The notes: generated from the sequence alone by a model not told the origin. DNA of 38,847 nt from Betaproteobacteria bacterium (GCA_020055845.1 JAGVIV010000259.1:1-38847), one strand, 5' to 3'. Shown: positions 1 to 8,941, counted from the stretch's first letter. Made by a program: numbers and translations.

Positions 1-179
1 AGAGCGGACAACAGCTGGCGATTGTGTGCCACGGCACGCGTGACATCCCCAACATGGTCGCCCAAATTGAGACTGTCGTAGGGCGCGAGACTCACTCCGC
101 CCTGACGGGTAGTTTGCAATGCCCGCACGCGCGCGGGAGCCGGCCAATCCGGAACAATACGATGCTCAGGGGAGCTCAT
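1..179 (-). CDS. pgeF: PgeF, peptidoglycan editing factor (YfiH/laccase-domain family), N-terminal part only
   Basis: Reading from an ATG at 179 toward the window edge gives an N terminus with VPDWPAPARVRALQTTRQGG followed by SLNLGDHVGD. These are the hallmark early motifs of the YfiH/PgeF family (formerly called multicopper polyphenol oxidase). In E. coli PgeF stops wrong amino acids from entering peptidoglycan precursors; other members act on purine nucleosides. Only about 59 residues are present and the metal-binding part lies outside the window. The start overlaps the end of rluD by 14 bp, so the two genes are probably translationally coupled, an arrangement common in proteobacteria. Recognition comes from these motifs and the rluD neighbour. 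Confidence 0.88.
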   Translation of the reverse strand, partial: MSSPEHRIVPDWPAPARVRALQTTRQGGVSLAPYDSLNLGDHVGDVTRAVAHNRQLLSA

Positions 180-1233
180 GCGCGATTCCTCTGACTCGCT
201 TGAGCAACTGCTGCATATCGTCCGGCATATCCCTGTGCCACTCCATCCACTCACCCGTTTCGGGATGCTCCAGACCCAGACGCTCCGCATGCAGCGCCTG
301 ACGCGGGAACTCCAGAAGCGTTGCACGCATCTGCGGCGGGCACTTCTGCGCACCTTTGATATAGATATGGTCGCCGACCAGAGGATGGCGCAGGTGCGCC
401 ATATGCACGCGAATCTGGTGCGTTCGCCCCGTCTCCAGCTTGCAGCGCAGCAGGGTGCAACCCGGAAAAGATTCGACGATGGCGTAATGTGTGACGGCGG
501 GCTTGCCGCCTTCAACCACCGCCATCTTGGTACGCTGAGAAGGATGACGATCGATAGGCTGATCGACTCTGCCGCCGCGCTCGATCTCACCGTGCGCCAA
601 AGCCAGATACTCGCGGCTCACACTGCGTTCCTGTAACTGGCGCACCAATGCAGTCTGCGCGACCAGCGTCTTGGCCACGACCAGCAAACCGCTGGTGTCC
701 TTGTCGAGCCGGTGCACGATACCCGCACGTGGCACTTCAGCCAGTGCCGGTTCGTGATACAGCAGCGCGTTCAGCAAAGTGCCATGCCAATTCCCGCTGC
801 CGGGATGCACCACCAAACCCACGGGTTTATTGATGACGATGATGCTGTCATCCTCAAACACGATGTCGATGGCAATATCCTCGGCTTCGTACGGTTGATC
901 GGCGGGATTGCTTTGCGGTACAACATCGAGCAGCTCCCCTCCCCATACTTTCTGTTTGGAAGTGGCCGCCGCACCGTTCAGGGTAACTTGTCCCTGCGCC
1001 ACCCATTCCTGCAAACGACTGCGTGAATACTCCGGCAACAGCTTGGCCAGCGCCTGATCCAGACGCGAGCCGCCATATTCGAGCGGCACTTTGAAGTTCA
1101 ATGCTGAGACGGCATCCGCGGGGAGGACATTATCAAGGTCGCCCTCCGCATCGGCATCATCCGGCGGAACACCGGGCTGGGTTGAAGGGGTATCTTTGGT
1201 ATAATCGTGCAAAATTTTATCGGATTCAGTCAT
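166..1233 (-). CDS. rluD: RluD-type 23S rRNA pseudouridine synthase
   Basis: A 355-residue pseudouridine synthase of the RsuA/RluA superfamily. RluD modifies U1911, U1915 and U1917 in helix 69 of 23S rRNA. After an acidic, proline-rich N-terminal segment comes an S4 RNA-binding domain (GGSRLDQALAKLLPEYSRSRLQEWV). The catalytic motif HRLDKDTSGLL contains the nucleophilic Asp, and ETGRTHQIRVHM is a further conserved motif. The open frame continues upstream to 1299, but MTESDK at 1233 is the better start because anything longer would run deep into bamD. The ATG at 1233 overlaps the bamD ATG on the other strand (CATG). pgeF follows with a 14-bp overlap. Paralogues RluA and RluC are the alternatives; the pgeF and bamD context favours RluD. 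Confidence 0.93.
   Translation of the reverse strand: MTESDKILHDYTKDTPSTQPGVPPDDADAEGDLDNVLPADAVSALNFKVPLEYGGSRLDQALAKLLPEYSRSRLQEWVAQGQVTLNGAAATSKQKVWGGELLDVVPQSNPADQPYEAEDIAIDIVFEDDSIIVINKPVGLVVHPGSGNWHGTLLNALLYHEPALAEVPRAGIVHRLDKDTSGLLVVAKTLVAQTALVRQLQERSVSREYLALAHGEIERGGRVDQPIDRHPSQRTKMAVVEGGKPAVTHYAIVESFPGCTLLRCKLETGRTHQIRVHMAHLRHPLVGDHIYIKGAQKCPPQMRATLLEFPRQALHAERLGLEHPETGEWMEWHRDMPDDMQQLLKRVRGIAHELP
1197..1205 (+). promoter_or_regulatory. Extended -10 promoter for bamD
   Basis: TGGTATAAT is a perfect extended -10 (TGn plus TATAAT) 26 bp before the bamD ATG. No good -35 hexamer lies 16-18 bp upstream, which is typical of extended -10 promoters. The element lies inside the 5' coding part of rluD on the opposite strand, as the overlapping starts require. 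Assigned by consensus match only. Confidence 0.55.
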
Positions 1234-1978
1234 GCGCCATAGTTTATACGTTTTCCTCCTGCTCACGTTAGTTGCTTGCAGTTCCACTCCAGATACCACG
1301 AACTACACGGCTGAAGAGTTGTACTCACAGGGCATGGCTTCGATGGAGGATCACAACTTCGAAAAAGCGGTCAAGACCTTCGAAAAACTGCAATCGCGCT
1401 ATCCCTACGGACGCTACGCCCAACAGGCACAGATGGAAATCGCCTACGCCTATTACAAACAGGGCGAGCCTGCCCCCGCACTCAGCGCCATCGAGCGCTT
1501 CATCAAACAGTATCCCAACAACGCGCATCTCGACTACGTCTACTACCTCAAAGGACTGGTTAATTTTGACGAGAACCTTGGCGGCATCATGAACGCCTTG
1601 TCGCAACAGGACCCGTCCGAACGCGACCCCAAGTCGCTACACGAGTCATTCGACACATTCAAAGAGTTGGTGACACGTTTCCCGTCCAGCATCTACGCAC
1701 CCGATGCCAGATTGCGTATGCAGTATCTGCTCAACACACTGGCAGGATCGGACATCCACGTCGCGAACTACTATCTGCGCCGGGGGGCTTATATCGCGGC
1801 CGCCAACCGCGCCAAAGGTGTGCTGAGCGATTATCCAAACACACCGCAAACACGCGAAGCGTTGCAGGTACTGGTACAGGCCTACGATGCCATGGGTATG
1901 AAAGAACTGCGCGACGATGCGCAACGCATACTCAAATTAAATACCGGTAAAAGCGCGAGCGCACCCGCGGTGAAATAA
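1232..1978 (+). CDS. bamD: BamD, outer membrane protein assembly lipoprotein (ComL/YfiO)
   Basis: A 248-residue lipoprotein with a short signal peptide and lipobox LVAC (Cys16), then TPR-like repeats (LYSQGMASMEDHNFEKAVKTF, AYAYYKQGEPAPALSAIERF) as in BamD. BamD is the essential periplasm-facing partner of BamA and helps fold beta-barrel proteins into the outer membrane. The length is normal for the family (about 245-265). QYPNNAHLDYVYYLKGL and the C-terminal part with YDAMGMKELRDDAQRILKLN are characteristic. The start codon overlaps that of rluD on the other strand, so each gene's promoter must lie inside the other. The Nudix gene begins 58 bp downstream. Confidence 0.95.
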   Translation: MRHSLYVFLLLTLVACSSTPDTTNYTAEELYSQGMASMEDHNFEKAVKTFEKLQSRYPYGRYAQQAQMEIAYAYYKQGEPAPALSAIERFIKQYPNNAHLDYVYYLKGLVNFDENLGGIMNALSQQDPSERDPKSLHESFDTFKELVTRFPSSIYAPDARLRMQYLLNTLAGSDIHVANYYLRRGAYIAAANRAKGVLSDYPNTPQTREALQVLVQAYDAMGMKELRDDAQRILKLNTGKSASAPAVK

Positions 1979-2036
1979 CACCTTAAGCAATTAAGATTCC
2001 GGGCCTGAATTTTGGAACTGACAGCGGAGAGCAATC

Positions 2037-2597
2037 TTGAAATACTGTCCTGAGTGCGGAGCACCCGTAGAACTCCGTCTGCCGCAAGACGATAACCGCG
2101 AGCGCCATGTCTGCACTGTCTGCGCCACCATTCATTACCACAATCCCAAACTCATAGTCGGCGCTATCCCGGAGTGGGAAGACGGGCGCATCCTGCTGTG
2201 CCGCCGCGCCATCGAGCCACGCCACGGCTTGTGGACACTGCCCGCGGGATTCATGGAAAACGGCGAAACCACCGCCGAGGCGGCGGCACGCGAAACACTG
2301 GAAGAAGCCAACGCCCGCGTCGACATCACGCATCTGTATTCAATGTACAACTTGCCTTACATCAATCAGGTGCATCTGCTATTTCGTGCCCGCCTGCTCG
2401 ATCTCGATTTTTCGCCGGGCGTAGAAAGCCTGGATGTCGCCCTGTTCGAGGAACGCGATATCCCCTGGGACACGCTCGCTTTCCGTCCGGTGAAATACAC
2501 CCTGCAACGCTTTTTCAGCGACCGCAGAAGCGGCAGCTTCCCGTTCTTCAATGCCGACCTGAACGCACCCGGACATACTCACGATGGCCATGCATAA
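2037..2597 (+). CDS. NUDIX hydrolase with N-terminal zinc ribbon
   Basis: The 186-residue product starts with a four-Cys zinc ribbon (Cys4, Cys7, Cys26, Cys29), followed by a Nudix fold. The Nudix box runs from Gly71 through Glu77 to Arg85-Glu86 and Glu89-Glu90 and keeps all catalytic Glu residues; its usual late Gly is Asn92. Such enzymes hydrolyse nucleoside diphosphates linked to another moiety (NADH, ADP-ribose, capped nucleotides); the substrate is not evident here. It is shorter than NudC. The start is TTG: a GGAGA ribosome-binding site sits 6 bp upstream and the zinc ribbon begins right after it. The last 14 bp overlap mlaA, suggesting coupled translation. Confidence 0.88.
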   Translation: MKYCPECGAPVELRLPQDDNRERHVCTVCATIHYHNPKLIVGAIPEWEDGRILLCRRAIEPRHGLWTLPAGFMENGETTAEAAARETLEEANARVDITHLYSMYNLPYINQVHLLFRARLLDLDFSPGVESLDVALFEERDIPWDTLAFRPVKYTLQRFFSDRRSGSFPFFNADLNAPGHTHDGHA

Positions 2598-3303
2598 GTC
2601 ATCTAGGCTGCGTCAAACCACGCTTGCGTTTATCGCCGTACTCGCCACGGGCTGCGCTTCGGCACCGAACGCCAATCCCAAAGACCCGTTCGAATCGTAC
2701 AACCGCAGCGCCTTCAAGTTCAACGAGGCGCTCGACAAGAACGTGCTCAAACCAACAGCACAAGCCTACAACGCAGCGGTGCCCGATGTCGCCAAGACAT
2801 TGCTGCACAATTTTTTCTCCAATCTCGATGACATCACCGTCACGCTGAACGATTTGCTGCAGCTCAAATTCAAACAAGCCGCCTCCGATGGCAGCCGTGT
2901 ATTGTTCAATTCCACATTCGGCATACTCGGTCTTATCAATGTGACCGAGCGTCTCGAAAAACATAATGAAGATTTTGGTCAAACGCTGGGTTATTGGGGC
3001 ATCAGCAGCGGCCCCTATCTGATGCTGCCATTCTTCGGACCCAGCACGATACGCGACGGCAGCGGGCTGGCCGTGGACGGCTTCACCGGCGTTATTCCCA
3101 ACATCCACGATGCCGCGACACGCAACAGTCTGTACCTTACCGACAAAATCCATCTGCGCGCCGAGTTGATTAGTTTCGAGAGCACGCTGGACGAAGCTTC
3201 AGACCGCTATGCCTTCATCCGTGATTTTTATCTCGCACGCCGCCAAAGTCTGGTTTATGACGGCAATCCGCCACGGGAAAAATACATTGACGAAGATGAC
3301 TGA
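2584..3303 (+). CDS. mlaA: MlaA (VacJ) phospholipid-binding lipoprotein
   Basis: A 239-residue lipoprotein with lipobox Cys24 (ATGC) and the VacJ/MlaA signature [19 protein letters not shown]. Further family motifs are [29 protein letters not shown] and [19 protein letters not shown]. MlaA sits in the inner leaflet of the outer membrane and removes misplaced phospholipids from the outer leaflet, passing them to periplasmic MlaC and the MlaFEDB complex. The remaining mla genes are not in this window. It overlaps the Nudix gene by 14 bp. The C terminus is rich in charged residues, ending EKYIDEDD. Confidence 0.93.
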   Translation: MAMHKSSRLRQTTLAFIAVLATGCASAPNANPKDPFESYNRSAFKFNEALDKNVLKPTAQAYNAAVPDVAKTLLHNFFSNLDDITVTLNDLLQLKFKQAASDGSRVLFNSTFGILGLINVTERLEKHNEDFGQTLGYWGISSGPYLMLPFFGPSTIRDGSGLAVDGFTGVIPNIHDAATRNSLYLTDKIHLRAELISFESTLDEASDRYAFIRDFYLARRQSLVYDGNPPREKYIDEDD

Positions 3304-3377
3304 ATAGCCGACAAGCTGCTCATCATTCGACACACCGCATTCGCCGCAGCGTATCAAATATTAAGGAGCATGCCGTA

Positions 3378-3917
3378 ATGCCCGAAGTACCTCCGACTGA
3401 ATCACCCCAGCCCGAATCCCTACAGCCTGAATCCCTACAGCCTGAATCCCTACAGCCTGAATTACCTCAGACAGAACCAGCCAAGACTGAAGCACCGCAA
3501 ACTATTGGGGTTCAAGCTGTCGCGCCTGCCACAGAATCAGCGCCCACCCCGCCCCCGCAGATTATCGAAAGAAACATCTCCAAACACTATCTGATCAAAT
3601 GGAAGTTACTCATGAATTTGCAGATTAATGGCATGGAGCGCAACTTTTATGGCTGGCTGGGCGACATCTCGACAACAGATGCAACGGCTTACATAGAAAA
3701 TAATTTGCCCATCAACACCAAGCTCAAAGCCGCTTTTATCATTCCGCCAAAGTATGCGCACGGCCCGACCATCACACTGCAGGCAAACTGCAAGTCGACT
3801 TATTGTGTACTCGGCAATAACGGTATGTTTCGCGCCGGCATCAAGTTTCTGAATTTCGAAAACAACGGGCAGGATGCGCTGGAAAAAGAACTGCTAAACC
3901 ATATTCCGCACGGCTGA
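3378..3917 (+). CDS. PilZ-like domain protein with Pro/Glu repeat N terminus
   Basis: A 179-residue protein. Residues 1-65 are low complexity, rich in Pro, Glu, Gln and Ser, and contain tandem PESLQ units. The rest resembles a PilZ beta-barrel: ERNFYGWLGDIST, then ENNLPINTKLKAAFIIPP and FRAGIKFLNF. The PilZ motif D/N-x-S-x-x-G appears as DISTTD and the RxxxR motif is not evident, so c-di-GMP binding is doubtful. The ribosome-binding site AAGGAG lies 9 bp before the ATG. There is no signal peptide. The domain call is a pattern judgement; an unrelated fold is possible. Confidence 0.55.
   Translation: MPEVPPTESPQPESLQPESLQPESLQPELPQTEPAKTEAPQTIGVQAVAPATESAPTPPPQIIERNISKHYLIKWKLLMNLQINGMERNFYGWLGDISTTDATAYIENNLPINTKLKAAFIIPPKYAHGPTITLQANCKSTYCVLGNNGMFRAGIKFLNFENNGQDALEKELLNHIPHG
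3421..3465 (+). repeat. Three tandem 15-bp units inside the PilZ-like gene
   Basis: TACAGCCTGAATCCC occurs at 3421-3435 and 3436-3450, with a third copy at 3451-3465 that differs in its last bases. The unit is a multiple of 3, so copy-number change adds or removes five residues (LQPES) without shifting the frame. Confidence 0.9.
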
Positions 3918-3926
3918 CATCCGAGT

Positions 3927-3951
3927 GCCGTCCGGTATTGCGCCGGACGGC
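3927..3951. terminator. Hairpin between convergent genes
   Basis: GCCGTCCGG and CCGGACGGC form a perfect 9-bp stem around a 7-base loop between the PilZ-like gene and htpX, which converge here. No T-run follows on either strand, so it is a stable hairpin that may stop or protect both transcripts. It is not a textbook intrinsic terminator. Confidence 0.5.
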
Positions 3952-3958
3952 GACACGC

Positions 3959-4840
3959 TTAACGAGCGGAGCGCAATGCCTCGATTCGCTCATCCAAAGG
4001 CGGATGGGTCATGAACAACTTAGAGAAGCCGCCGCTGCTGGAAATCGCCATCGCGGCCATGTTCTGCGGCATCGCTGCTTGCTCGTGATTCACCTTGAGT
4101 TTTTCCAGTGCCGCAATCATCTTCTGCCTCCCGGCCAGATTTGCGCCGCCCGCATCGGCACGGAACTCGCGCTGGCGCGAGAACCACATGACGATGACAC
4201 TTGCCAGCACACCCAGCACCAACTGCGCCACGATTTCCGCCACAAATGCACCAATGCCGGGACCTTCGCGTCCGTCATTCTTAAGCAGCACACGATCCAC
4301 AAAATATCCAAACAGCTTGGAGAAGAACACCACGAAGGTGTTCACCACACCCTGGATCAAAGCCAATGTCACCATGTCACCATTGGCAACGTGGCTGATT
4401 TCGTGCGCCAGCACCGCTTCGACTTCGTCTTTGCTCATGTTGTTAAGCAGGCCGGTACTCACGGCCACCAGCGCATCGTTGCGATTCCATCCGGTGGCAA
4501 AAGCATTCACGTCCGGCGCATCATAGATGGCCACTTCCGGCATACCAATACCGGCAGACTGCGCCTGGCGGCGCACCGTATCCAGCAACCAGCGCTCTGT
4601 CGGATCGAAAGGATTGGTGATGACTTGCGCCCCGACGGATTGCTTAGCCATCCATTTCGACATAAACAAAGAGATGATAGATCCGGCGAAACCAATCACC
4701 GCGGACAACACCAGCAGCGCGCTGAAATTGATACCGCCGCTCTGATCCATCCAGCGATCCACGCCCAGCAAACGCAACGTGATATTGATGACCAACAGTA
4801 CCGCGATATTGGTCAAAATAAACAGAAAGATTCTTTTCAT
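3959..4840 (-). CDS. htpX: HtpX, membrane-bound zinc metalloprotease
   Basis: A 293-residue M48 protease. Two N-terminal membrane segments (about 3-24 and 40-60) precede the catalytic zinc motif HEISH (His146, Glu147, His150). Two more hydrophobic segments follow, at about 157-175 and 193-212. [18 protein letters not shown] supplies the downstream Glu zinc ligand. HtpX degrades misfolded inner-membrane proteins and works alongside FtsH. The length matches E. coli HtpX (293). It is transcribed alone, convergent with the PilZ-like gene and divergent from the gene at 4991. Confidence 0.96.
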   Translation of the reverse strand: MKRIFLFILTNIAVLLVINITLRLLGVDRWMDQSGGINFSALLVLSAVIGFAGSIISLFMSKWMAKQSVGAQVITNPFDPTERWLLDTVRRQAQSAGIGMPEVAIYDAPDVNAFATGWNRNDALVAVSTGLLNNMSKDEVEAVLAHEISHVANGDMVTLALIQGVVNTFVVFFSKLFGYFVDRVLLKNDGREGPGIGAFVAEIVAQLVLGVLASVIVMWFSRQREFRADAGGANLAGRQKMIAALEKLKVNHEQAAMPQNMAAMAISSSGGFSKLFMTHPPLDERIEALRSAR

Positions 4841-4990
4841 TACTCGTCTCCGAAATGACTGATTTTAGAACGGCGTGCAATCTATCTCGCACCCGGTACG
4901 GCTCCCCAGATGGGGACGACAGCAACGATTTCAAGTCCCCGTCGGGGGTGATACACTCGCGCGGCATTGGAGCACCCATAGGAGAAAAAG

Positions 4991-5803
4991 TTGCACGAAA
5001 TATTCACTCACCCCGCCCTGCAAGCCGGATTACTCCCCTTCATCGCCGCACTACTCAGCGCGGAACTGTTCCAGCGTCTGCGCCTGAGCGGTCTCGCCGT
5101 CATCGCCGGCTTCGCCGCCACGGTCTATTTCGCGAGCGATTTCAATATCGACCCGCTCACCGAAACACACAAGATTATCTGGCTGGGCATAGGTGCAAGC
5201 ATTCTGGCGCTGCCGCTCACCTTGCTGCCGTGGGCACATTGGCGCACGCTGCTCAGCCTGTCTGCGGCCATCGCAACAGCTTGGGCATTCTGGGATTCAC
5301 TACAACAACGAGCACTCGTCGACGCGCTGGCATGGGGTACGGGCTGCGCGTTGTATGCGGCATGGCTGGTGTTTTGGTTCGACGAGCTGCGCGAAAAATC
5401 GGTGGCTGCTGCCAATGCCGGACTGGGGCTGGGGCTGGGTAGCGGCTGCGCGGCGCTGCTCGCCTCCGCCTATCTGCCCGGACGCTTCGCCCTGGCCTTG
5501 GGGGCGGCGGCGGCAGGCTATCTACTGATCCAAGCCATCAGCAACACCCGCCTCGCCTGCGGTCGCAGCTTCACCCTGCCTTTAGCCCTCATCGCCGCTC
5601 TCGCGGGATGTTCCGCCGTACTCGCCGGACAACAACCCTGGTATACCTTGCCGGTGTTGGCACTGATACCTCTAGCTGTACGCATCCCGGTCCCCGAACG
5701 CTGGACGATATGGCTGCAATCACTCGCGCTGTCTTTGCTCAGCTGCGCCTGCGCTGGGGCCGCAATCTATTTGACCTGGAACAAAGGAGCGCCTTTATTT
5801 TGA
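4991..5803 (+). CDS. Polytopic inner-membrane protein of unknown function
   Basis: A 270-residue, very hydrophobic protein with about eight predicted membrane segments rich in Ala and Leu, such as LPFIAALLSAELFQRL, LAVIAGFAATVYFA and SILALPLTLLPWA. No catalytic motif is recognisable. The start is TTG, with GGAG ending 6 bp upstream. The stop codon overlaps the TTG start of a small lipoprotein (TTGA), so the two are translationally coupled and may act together in the envelope. The 150-bp region shared with divergent htpX should hold both promoters; no strong hexamer pair stands out. I do not recognise the family beyond conserved hypothetical membrane protein. Confidence 0.75.
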   Translation: MHEIFTHPALQAGLLPFIAALLSAELFQRLRLSGLAVIAGFAATVYFASDFNIDPLTETHKIIWLGIGASILALPLTLLPWAHWRTLLSLSAAIATAWAFWDSLQQRALVDALAWGTGCALYAAWLVFWFDELREKSVAAANAGLGLGLGSGCAALLASAYLPGRFALALGAAAAGYLLIQAISNTRLACGRSFTLPLALIAALAGCSAVLAGQQPWYTLPVLALIPLAVRIPVPERWTIWLQSLALSLLSCACAGAAIYLTWNKGAPLF

Positions 5804-6006
5804 AAACAACAACACTGATATCAATTGCGCTAGCCAGCCTTGCATTAACGGCATGTAGCGGCGACCCTTACCGCGGGCTCTACGAGGGAATCAAGGCTCA
5901 GAACGATGCAAACCGAAGCCCGCAAGAGCGGGCCATAACCCCGGCTCCCAGCTATGACGCGTACAAGAAAGAGCGCGAAAAGAACGCTAATACTCCAACT
6001 CAATAG
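5800..6006 (+). CDS. Small lipoprotein (68 aa)
   Basis: TTG at 5800 opens a product starting MKTTTLISIALASLALTACS, a clear lipoprotein signal with lipobox LTAC (Cys19). A short hydrophilic tail follows, with DPYRGLYEGIKAQND and a Lys/Glu-rich end. A longer reading of the same frame starts at 5608, but it would run inside the upstream gene and bury the signal peptide, so the short form is preferred. AAGGAG lies about 11 bp upstream. Coupled by a 4-bp overlap to the membrane protein before it. Function unknown; probably membrane anchored. Confidence 0.8.
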   Translation: MKTTTLISIALASLALTACSGDPYRGLYEGIKAQNDANRSPQERAITPAPSYDAYKKEREKNANTPTQ

Positions 6007-6020
6007 ACTCTCGTGAGCCC

Positions 6021-6055
6021 AATAAAAAAGGGAGCCTGAGGCTCCCTTTTTTATT
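6021..6055. terminator. Bidirectional rho-independent terminator
   Basis: GGGAGCC-TGA-GGCTCCC forms a perfect 7-bp stem flanked by AAAAAA on the left and TTTTTT on the right, so it can stop transcription from both sides. It sits between the lipoprotein gene and convergent pbpG, exactly where one is needed. Confidence 0.93.
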
Positions 6056-6071
6056 GAACTCACAGCACAAC

Positions 6072-7004
6072 TCAGCTGCGCCGATTCGATACGCGTACCG
6101 CACGCACCGATGAACTTTCCATCCATTTCTTGATACGGTTCGCATCACCCACGCGGGTACGCTTACCCCACGAATCCAGTAACACAATAATCACAGGGCG
6201 CTTAGAGATAGTAGCCTTCATCACCAGACAACGCCCCGCCTCGCTGATATAGCCGGTCTTGCTCACGCCGATGTTCCACGAAGCGTTGCGCACCAGAGGA
6301 TTCGTGTTGCTGAAGCGCAGCGGCCTGTGTTTTCCCACTTGCACGATATGTGTCGATGAAGTGGTAAAACGGTGGATAGGTTCGTAGTATTGCGCGGCCC
6401 GCACCATCAACACCAGATCCTGAGCGGTCGATACATTGTTGCTATTCAATCCGGTGGGATCGAAAAAGCGTGTGGAACTCATACCCAAAGCCTTGGCCTT
6501 GGCATTCATCATCACGAGTGCCGCTTGTGTTCCTCCCGGATAAGTGCGTGCCAATGCGGCAGCAGCGCGATTCTCCGAAGCCATGAGCGCCAGCTTGAGC
6601 AGCTCGCCGCGAGTCAAGGTCGACCCAGGACTCATGCGCGAATGGGTGCCCTTGAGTCTATCCATATCCTCGGTCGAGATTGTAATCTTCTCATCCAACG
6701 GCAACTGCGCATCCAACACCACCATCGCCGTCATCAGCTTGGTGATAGAGGCGATAGGCGCGACGTTCTCGGCATTCTTGGTATACAAAGGACGCTTGCC
6801 CTGCTCATCGTAAATCAGCACGATGGAGGACTGTAATTTGGGAGCAGAAGTGAGTTTGAAGACTTCGCTGGTAAGCGCCTCATCTTGTTGCATTGGCGTG
6901 CTGATTACACCTGTTTGCAGCGATGCGACAACATCCGGCTGCGCAGCATGCAAGGGCAAACTTTGGCTCAACAACAACAGTGAAACAATGATATTTTTTT
7001 TCAT
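6072..7004 (-). CDS. pbpG: D-alanyl-D-alanine endopeptidase, PBP7/PbpG type (S11 family)
   Basis: A 310-residue secreted serine peptidase: signal peptide MKKNIIVSLLLLSQSLPLHA, then the penicillin-binding motifs SITK (catalytic Ser86, Lys89), SEN (143-145) and KTG (249-251). PbpG cleaves D-Ala-meso-diaminopimelate cross-links in peptidoglycan during wall growth. It lacks the large C-terminal domain of DacA-type carboxypeptidases and matches PBP7 length (about 310). The first 60 residues after the signal are variable. Transcribed alone, with a shared terminator downstream. A D,D-carboxypeptidase activity cannot be excluded from sequence. Confidence 0.9.
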   Translation of the reverse strand: MKKNIIVSLLLLSQSLPLHAAQPDVVASLQTGVISTPMQQDEALTSEVFKLTSAPKLQSSIVLIYDEQGKRPLYTKNAENVAPIASITKLMTAMVVLDAQLPLDEKITISTEDMDRLKGTHSRMSPGSTLTRGELLKLALMASENRAAAALARTYPGGTQAALVMMNAKAKALGMSSTRFFDPTGLNSNNVSTAQDLVLMVRAAQYYEPIHRFTTSSTHIVQVGKHRPLRFSNTNPLVRNASWNIGVSKTGYISEAGRCLVMKATISKRPVIIVLLDSWGKRTRVGDANRIKKWMESSSVRAVRVSNRRS

Positions 7005-7080
7005 AGCTCCTCGAAGGAGAGTGATGACGCTGCGAAGGATACCTTAAAATCCCAATAAATCAAGGTCAAATCAAACATTA

Positions 7081-8862
7081 TTAATGTGCTTCTTGTTGTT
7101 GCAAAGCCCACATCTGCGCATACACCCCTTGCAACATCAACAGTTCGCGGTGCGAACCGCGCTCGATGATACAGCCCTTATCCATCACCAGAATTTGTTG
7201 CGCATCTACAACAGTGGAGAGACGATGGGCGATGACCAGAGTAGTACGGTCGCGCGCGACATGGCGCAACTCGTCCTGTATAGCCTTCTCCGAGTGGGAA
7301 TCCAGCGCCGAAGTCGCTTCGTCAAAAATCAAAATGGCCGGGCGTTTCAAGATTGCCCGCGCAATCGCCACGCGCTGCTTCTCGCCGCCGGAAAGCTTCA
7401 ATCCGCGCTCGCCCACCATGGTGTTGTAGCCCTGCGGCAAAGACTCGATAAAAGCGTGGATATGCGCGGACTGTGCTGCTTGCAGCACTTCATCTCGAGT
7501 CGCATCGGGTCGGCCATAGGCAATGTTGTAATAAATACTGTCATTGAACAACACCGTATCCTGCGGCACGATACCGATACTCGCGCGCAGACTGGCCTGC
7601 GTCACCGTGCGAATATCCTGCCCGTCAATCTCGATACAACCTTCGCCCACATCATAAAAACGAAACAGCAAACGCGACAGCGTGGATTTACCCGCACCGC
7701 TTGCTCCCACCACGGCAATAGTATGTCCCGGCGGGATCTCAAAATTAACCCCGGACAATATCTGCCGGTCTGGATCGTAACTGAAAGCCACATTTTTAAA
7801 TTCCACCCGGCCATGGCTCAGGCGGAGCGGCTGCGCCTGTGGTGCATCCGCCACCTCGCGACTTTCGCTCAGCAAGGTGAACATACGCTCCATATCCGCC
7901 AGCGCATTTTTAATTTCGCGATACACGAAACCCAAAAAATGCAACGGCATATACAGCTGCAACATGAACACATTGACCAGCACCAGATCACCCAAAGTCA
8001 TCTTGCCCTGAACCACTTCGTCGGCCGCCAGCAGCATGAGCAGCGTGATTCCCACCGCAATAATAAAGCTCTGCCCGGCATTGAGTGCCGCCAACGAAGT
8101 CTGGTTCTGCACTGCAGACACTTCCCACTTGCTCATCTGCTCGTCGTAACGGCGCACCTCGTATTTCTCGTTGCCGAAATACTTCACCGTCTCGTAATTA
8201 AGCAGACTATCGATGGCGCGCGTATTCGCTTTCGAATCCATATCGTTCATGGTGCGCCGATACACCATGCGCCACTCGGTGATGAACAACGTGAACACGA
8301 TATAAATCATCAGCGTGGCAAAAGTGATGATGGCAAACCACGGACTGTATTTGACGAACAAAATCCCCGCGACCAGCGCGATTTCGAGCAGTGTGGGCAA
8401 AATATTAAACAACAGAAAAGTCAGCAGAAAACTGATACCGCGCGTGCCGCGCTCGATGTCGCGCGACACACCACCCGTCTGGCGTTCAAGATGGAAACGC
8501 AGACTCAAATTATGCAGATGCTCGAACACCTGTATTGCCACACGCCGTATCGCGCGTTGTGTCACCTTGGCAAATACCGCATCGCGCAACTCGCCGAACA
8601 GCGTGCTGAACAAACGCAGCAAACCGTAGCCCACAACCAAGATCACCGGCACCGCCAGCATCGCCTTGGGCTTGTCCATCGCATCCACGATTTCTTTCAG
8701 CACCAAAGGCACCGCGACACTGGTCAACTTGGCCAGCACTAGCAGCAGAACAACAATACTCACGCGCCACTTGAACTCCAGCAGATACGGCAACAGGGTG
8801 CGCACCGTGCGCCAGTCGGCACGGCCTGCGGAAGTTGGGCTATGGGAAGAATGTGTGTGCAT
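7081..8862 (-). CDS. Atm1/HMT1-type ABC exporter (fused permease and ATPase)
   Basis: A 593-residue half-transporter with an N-terminal six-helix exporter domain (about 30-320) and a C-terminal ATPase. The ATPase has Walker A GASGAGKST (386-394), signature LSGGEKQR, Walker B AILIFDEATSALD and switch His in VIAHRLST. The segment LLNYETVKYFGNE (about 220-232) is a hallmark of the Atm1/ABCB7 subfamily, which exports glutathione-bound or metal-related compounds. MsbA-type lipid A flippases lack it. Its substrate in bacteria is generally heavy-metal or glutathione conjugates; nothing local defines it further. Transcribed alone between pbpG and tRNA-Lys. The end is His-containing (LQQQEAH). Confidence 0.9.
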   Translation of the reverse strand: MHTHSSHSPTSAGRADWRTVRTLLPYLLEFKWRVSIVVLLLVLAKLTSVAVPLVLKEIVDAMDKPKAMLAVPVILVVGYGLLRLFSTLFGELRDAVFAKVTQRAIRRVAIQVFEHLHNLSLRFHLERQTGGVSRDIERGTRGISFLLTFLLFNILPTLLEIALVAGILFVKYSPWFAIITFATLMIYIVFTLFITEWRMVYRRTMNDMDSKANTRAIDSLLNYETVKYFGNEKYEVRRYDEQMSKWEVSAVQNQTSLAALNAGQSFIIAVGITLLMLLAADEVVQGKMTLGDLVLVNVFMLQLYMPLHFLGFVYREIKNALADMERMFTLLSESREVADAPQAQPLRLSHGRVEFKNVAFSYDPDRQILSGVNFEIPPGHTIAVVGASGAGKSTLSRLLFRFYDVGEGCIEIDGQDIRTVTQASLRASIGIVPQDTVLFNDSIYYNIAYGRPDATRDEVLQAAQSAHIHAFIESLPQGYNTMVGERGLKLSGGEKQRVAIARAILKRPAILIFDEATSALDSHSEKAIQDELRHVARDRTTLVIAHRLSTVVDAQQILVMDKGCIIERGSHRELLMLQGVYAQMWALQQQEAH

Positions 8863-8941
8863 GAGGATTCACGGATAGATCGAACGGCACATTATAACGG
8901 GCATCGCGCAGGAGACGAGCCGCAAAACCCCTTGCGCTCGC

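Noticed and set aside
3938-4858. A 306-codon plus-strand frame opposite htpX
   Set aside because: Composition is His/Arg-rich and without motifs, while htpX on the other strand is unmistakable.
7084-8742. A 552-codon open frame on the plus strand opposite the Atm1-type exporter
   Set aside because: Its product is rich in His, Gln and Arg with no domain pattern, and it mirrors a clear ABC transporter gene. It is an antisense shadow.
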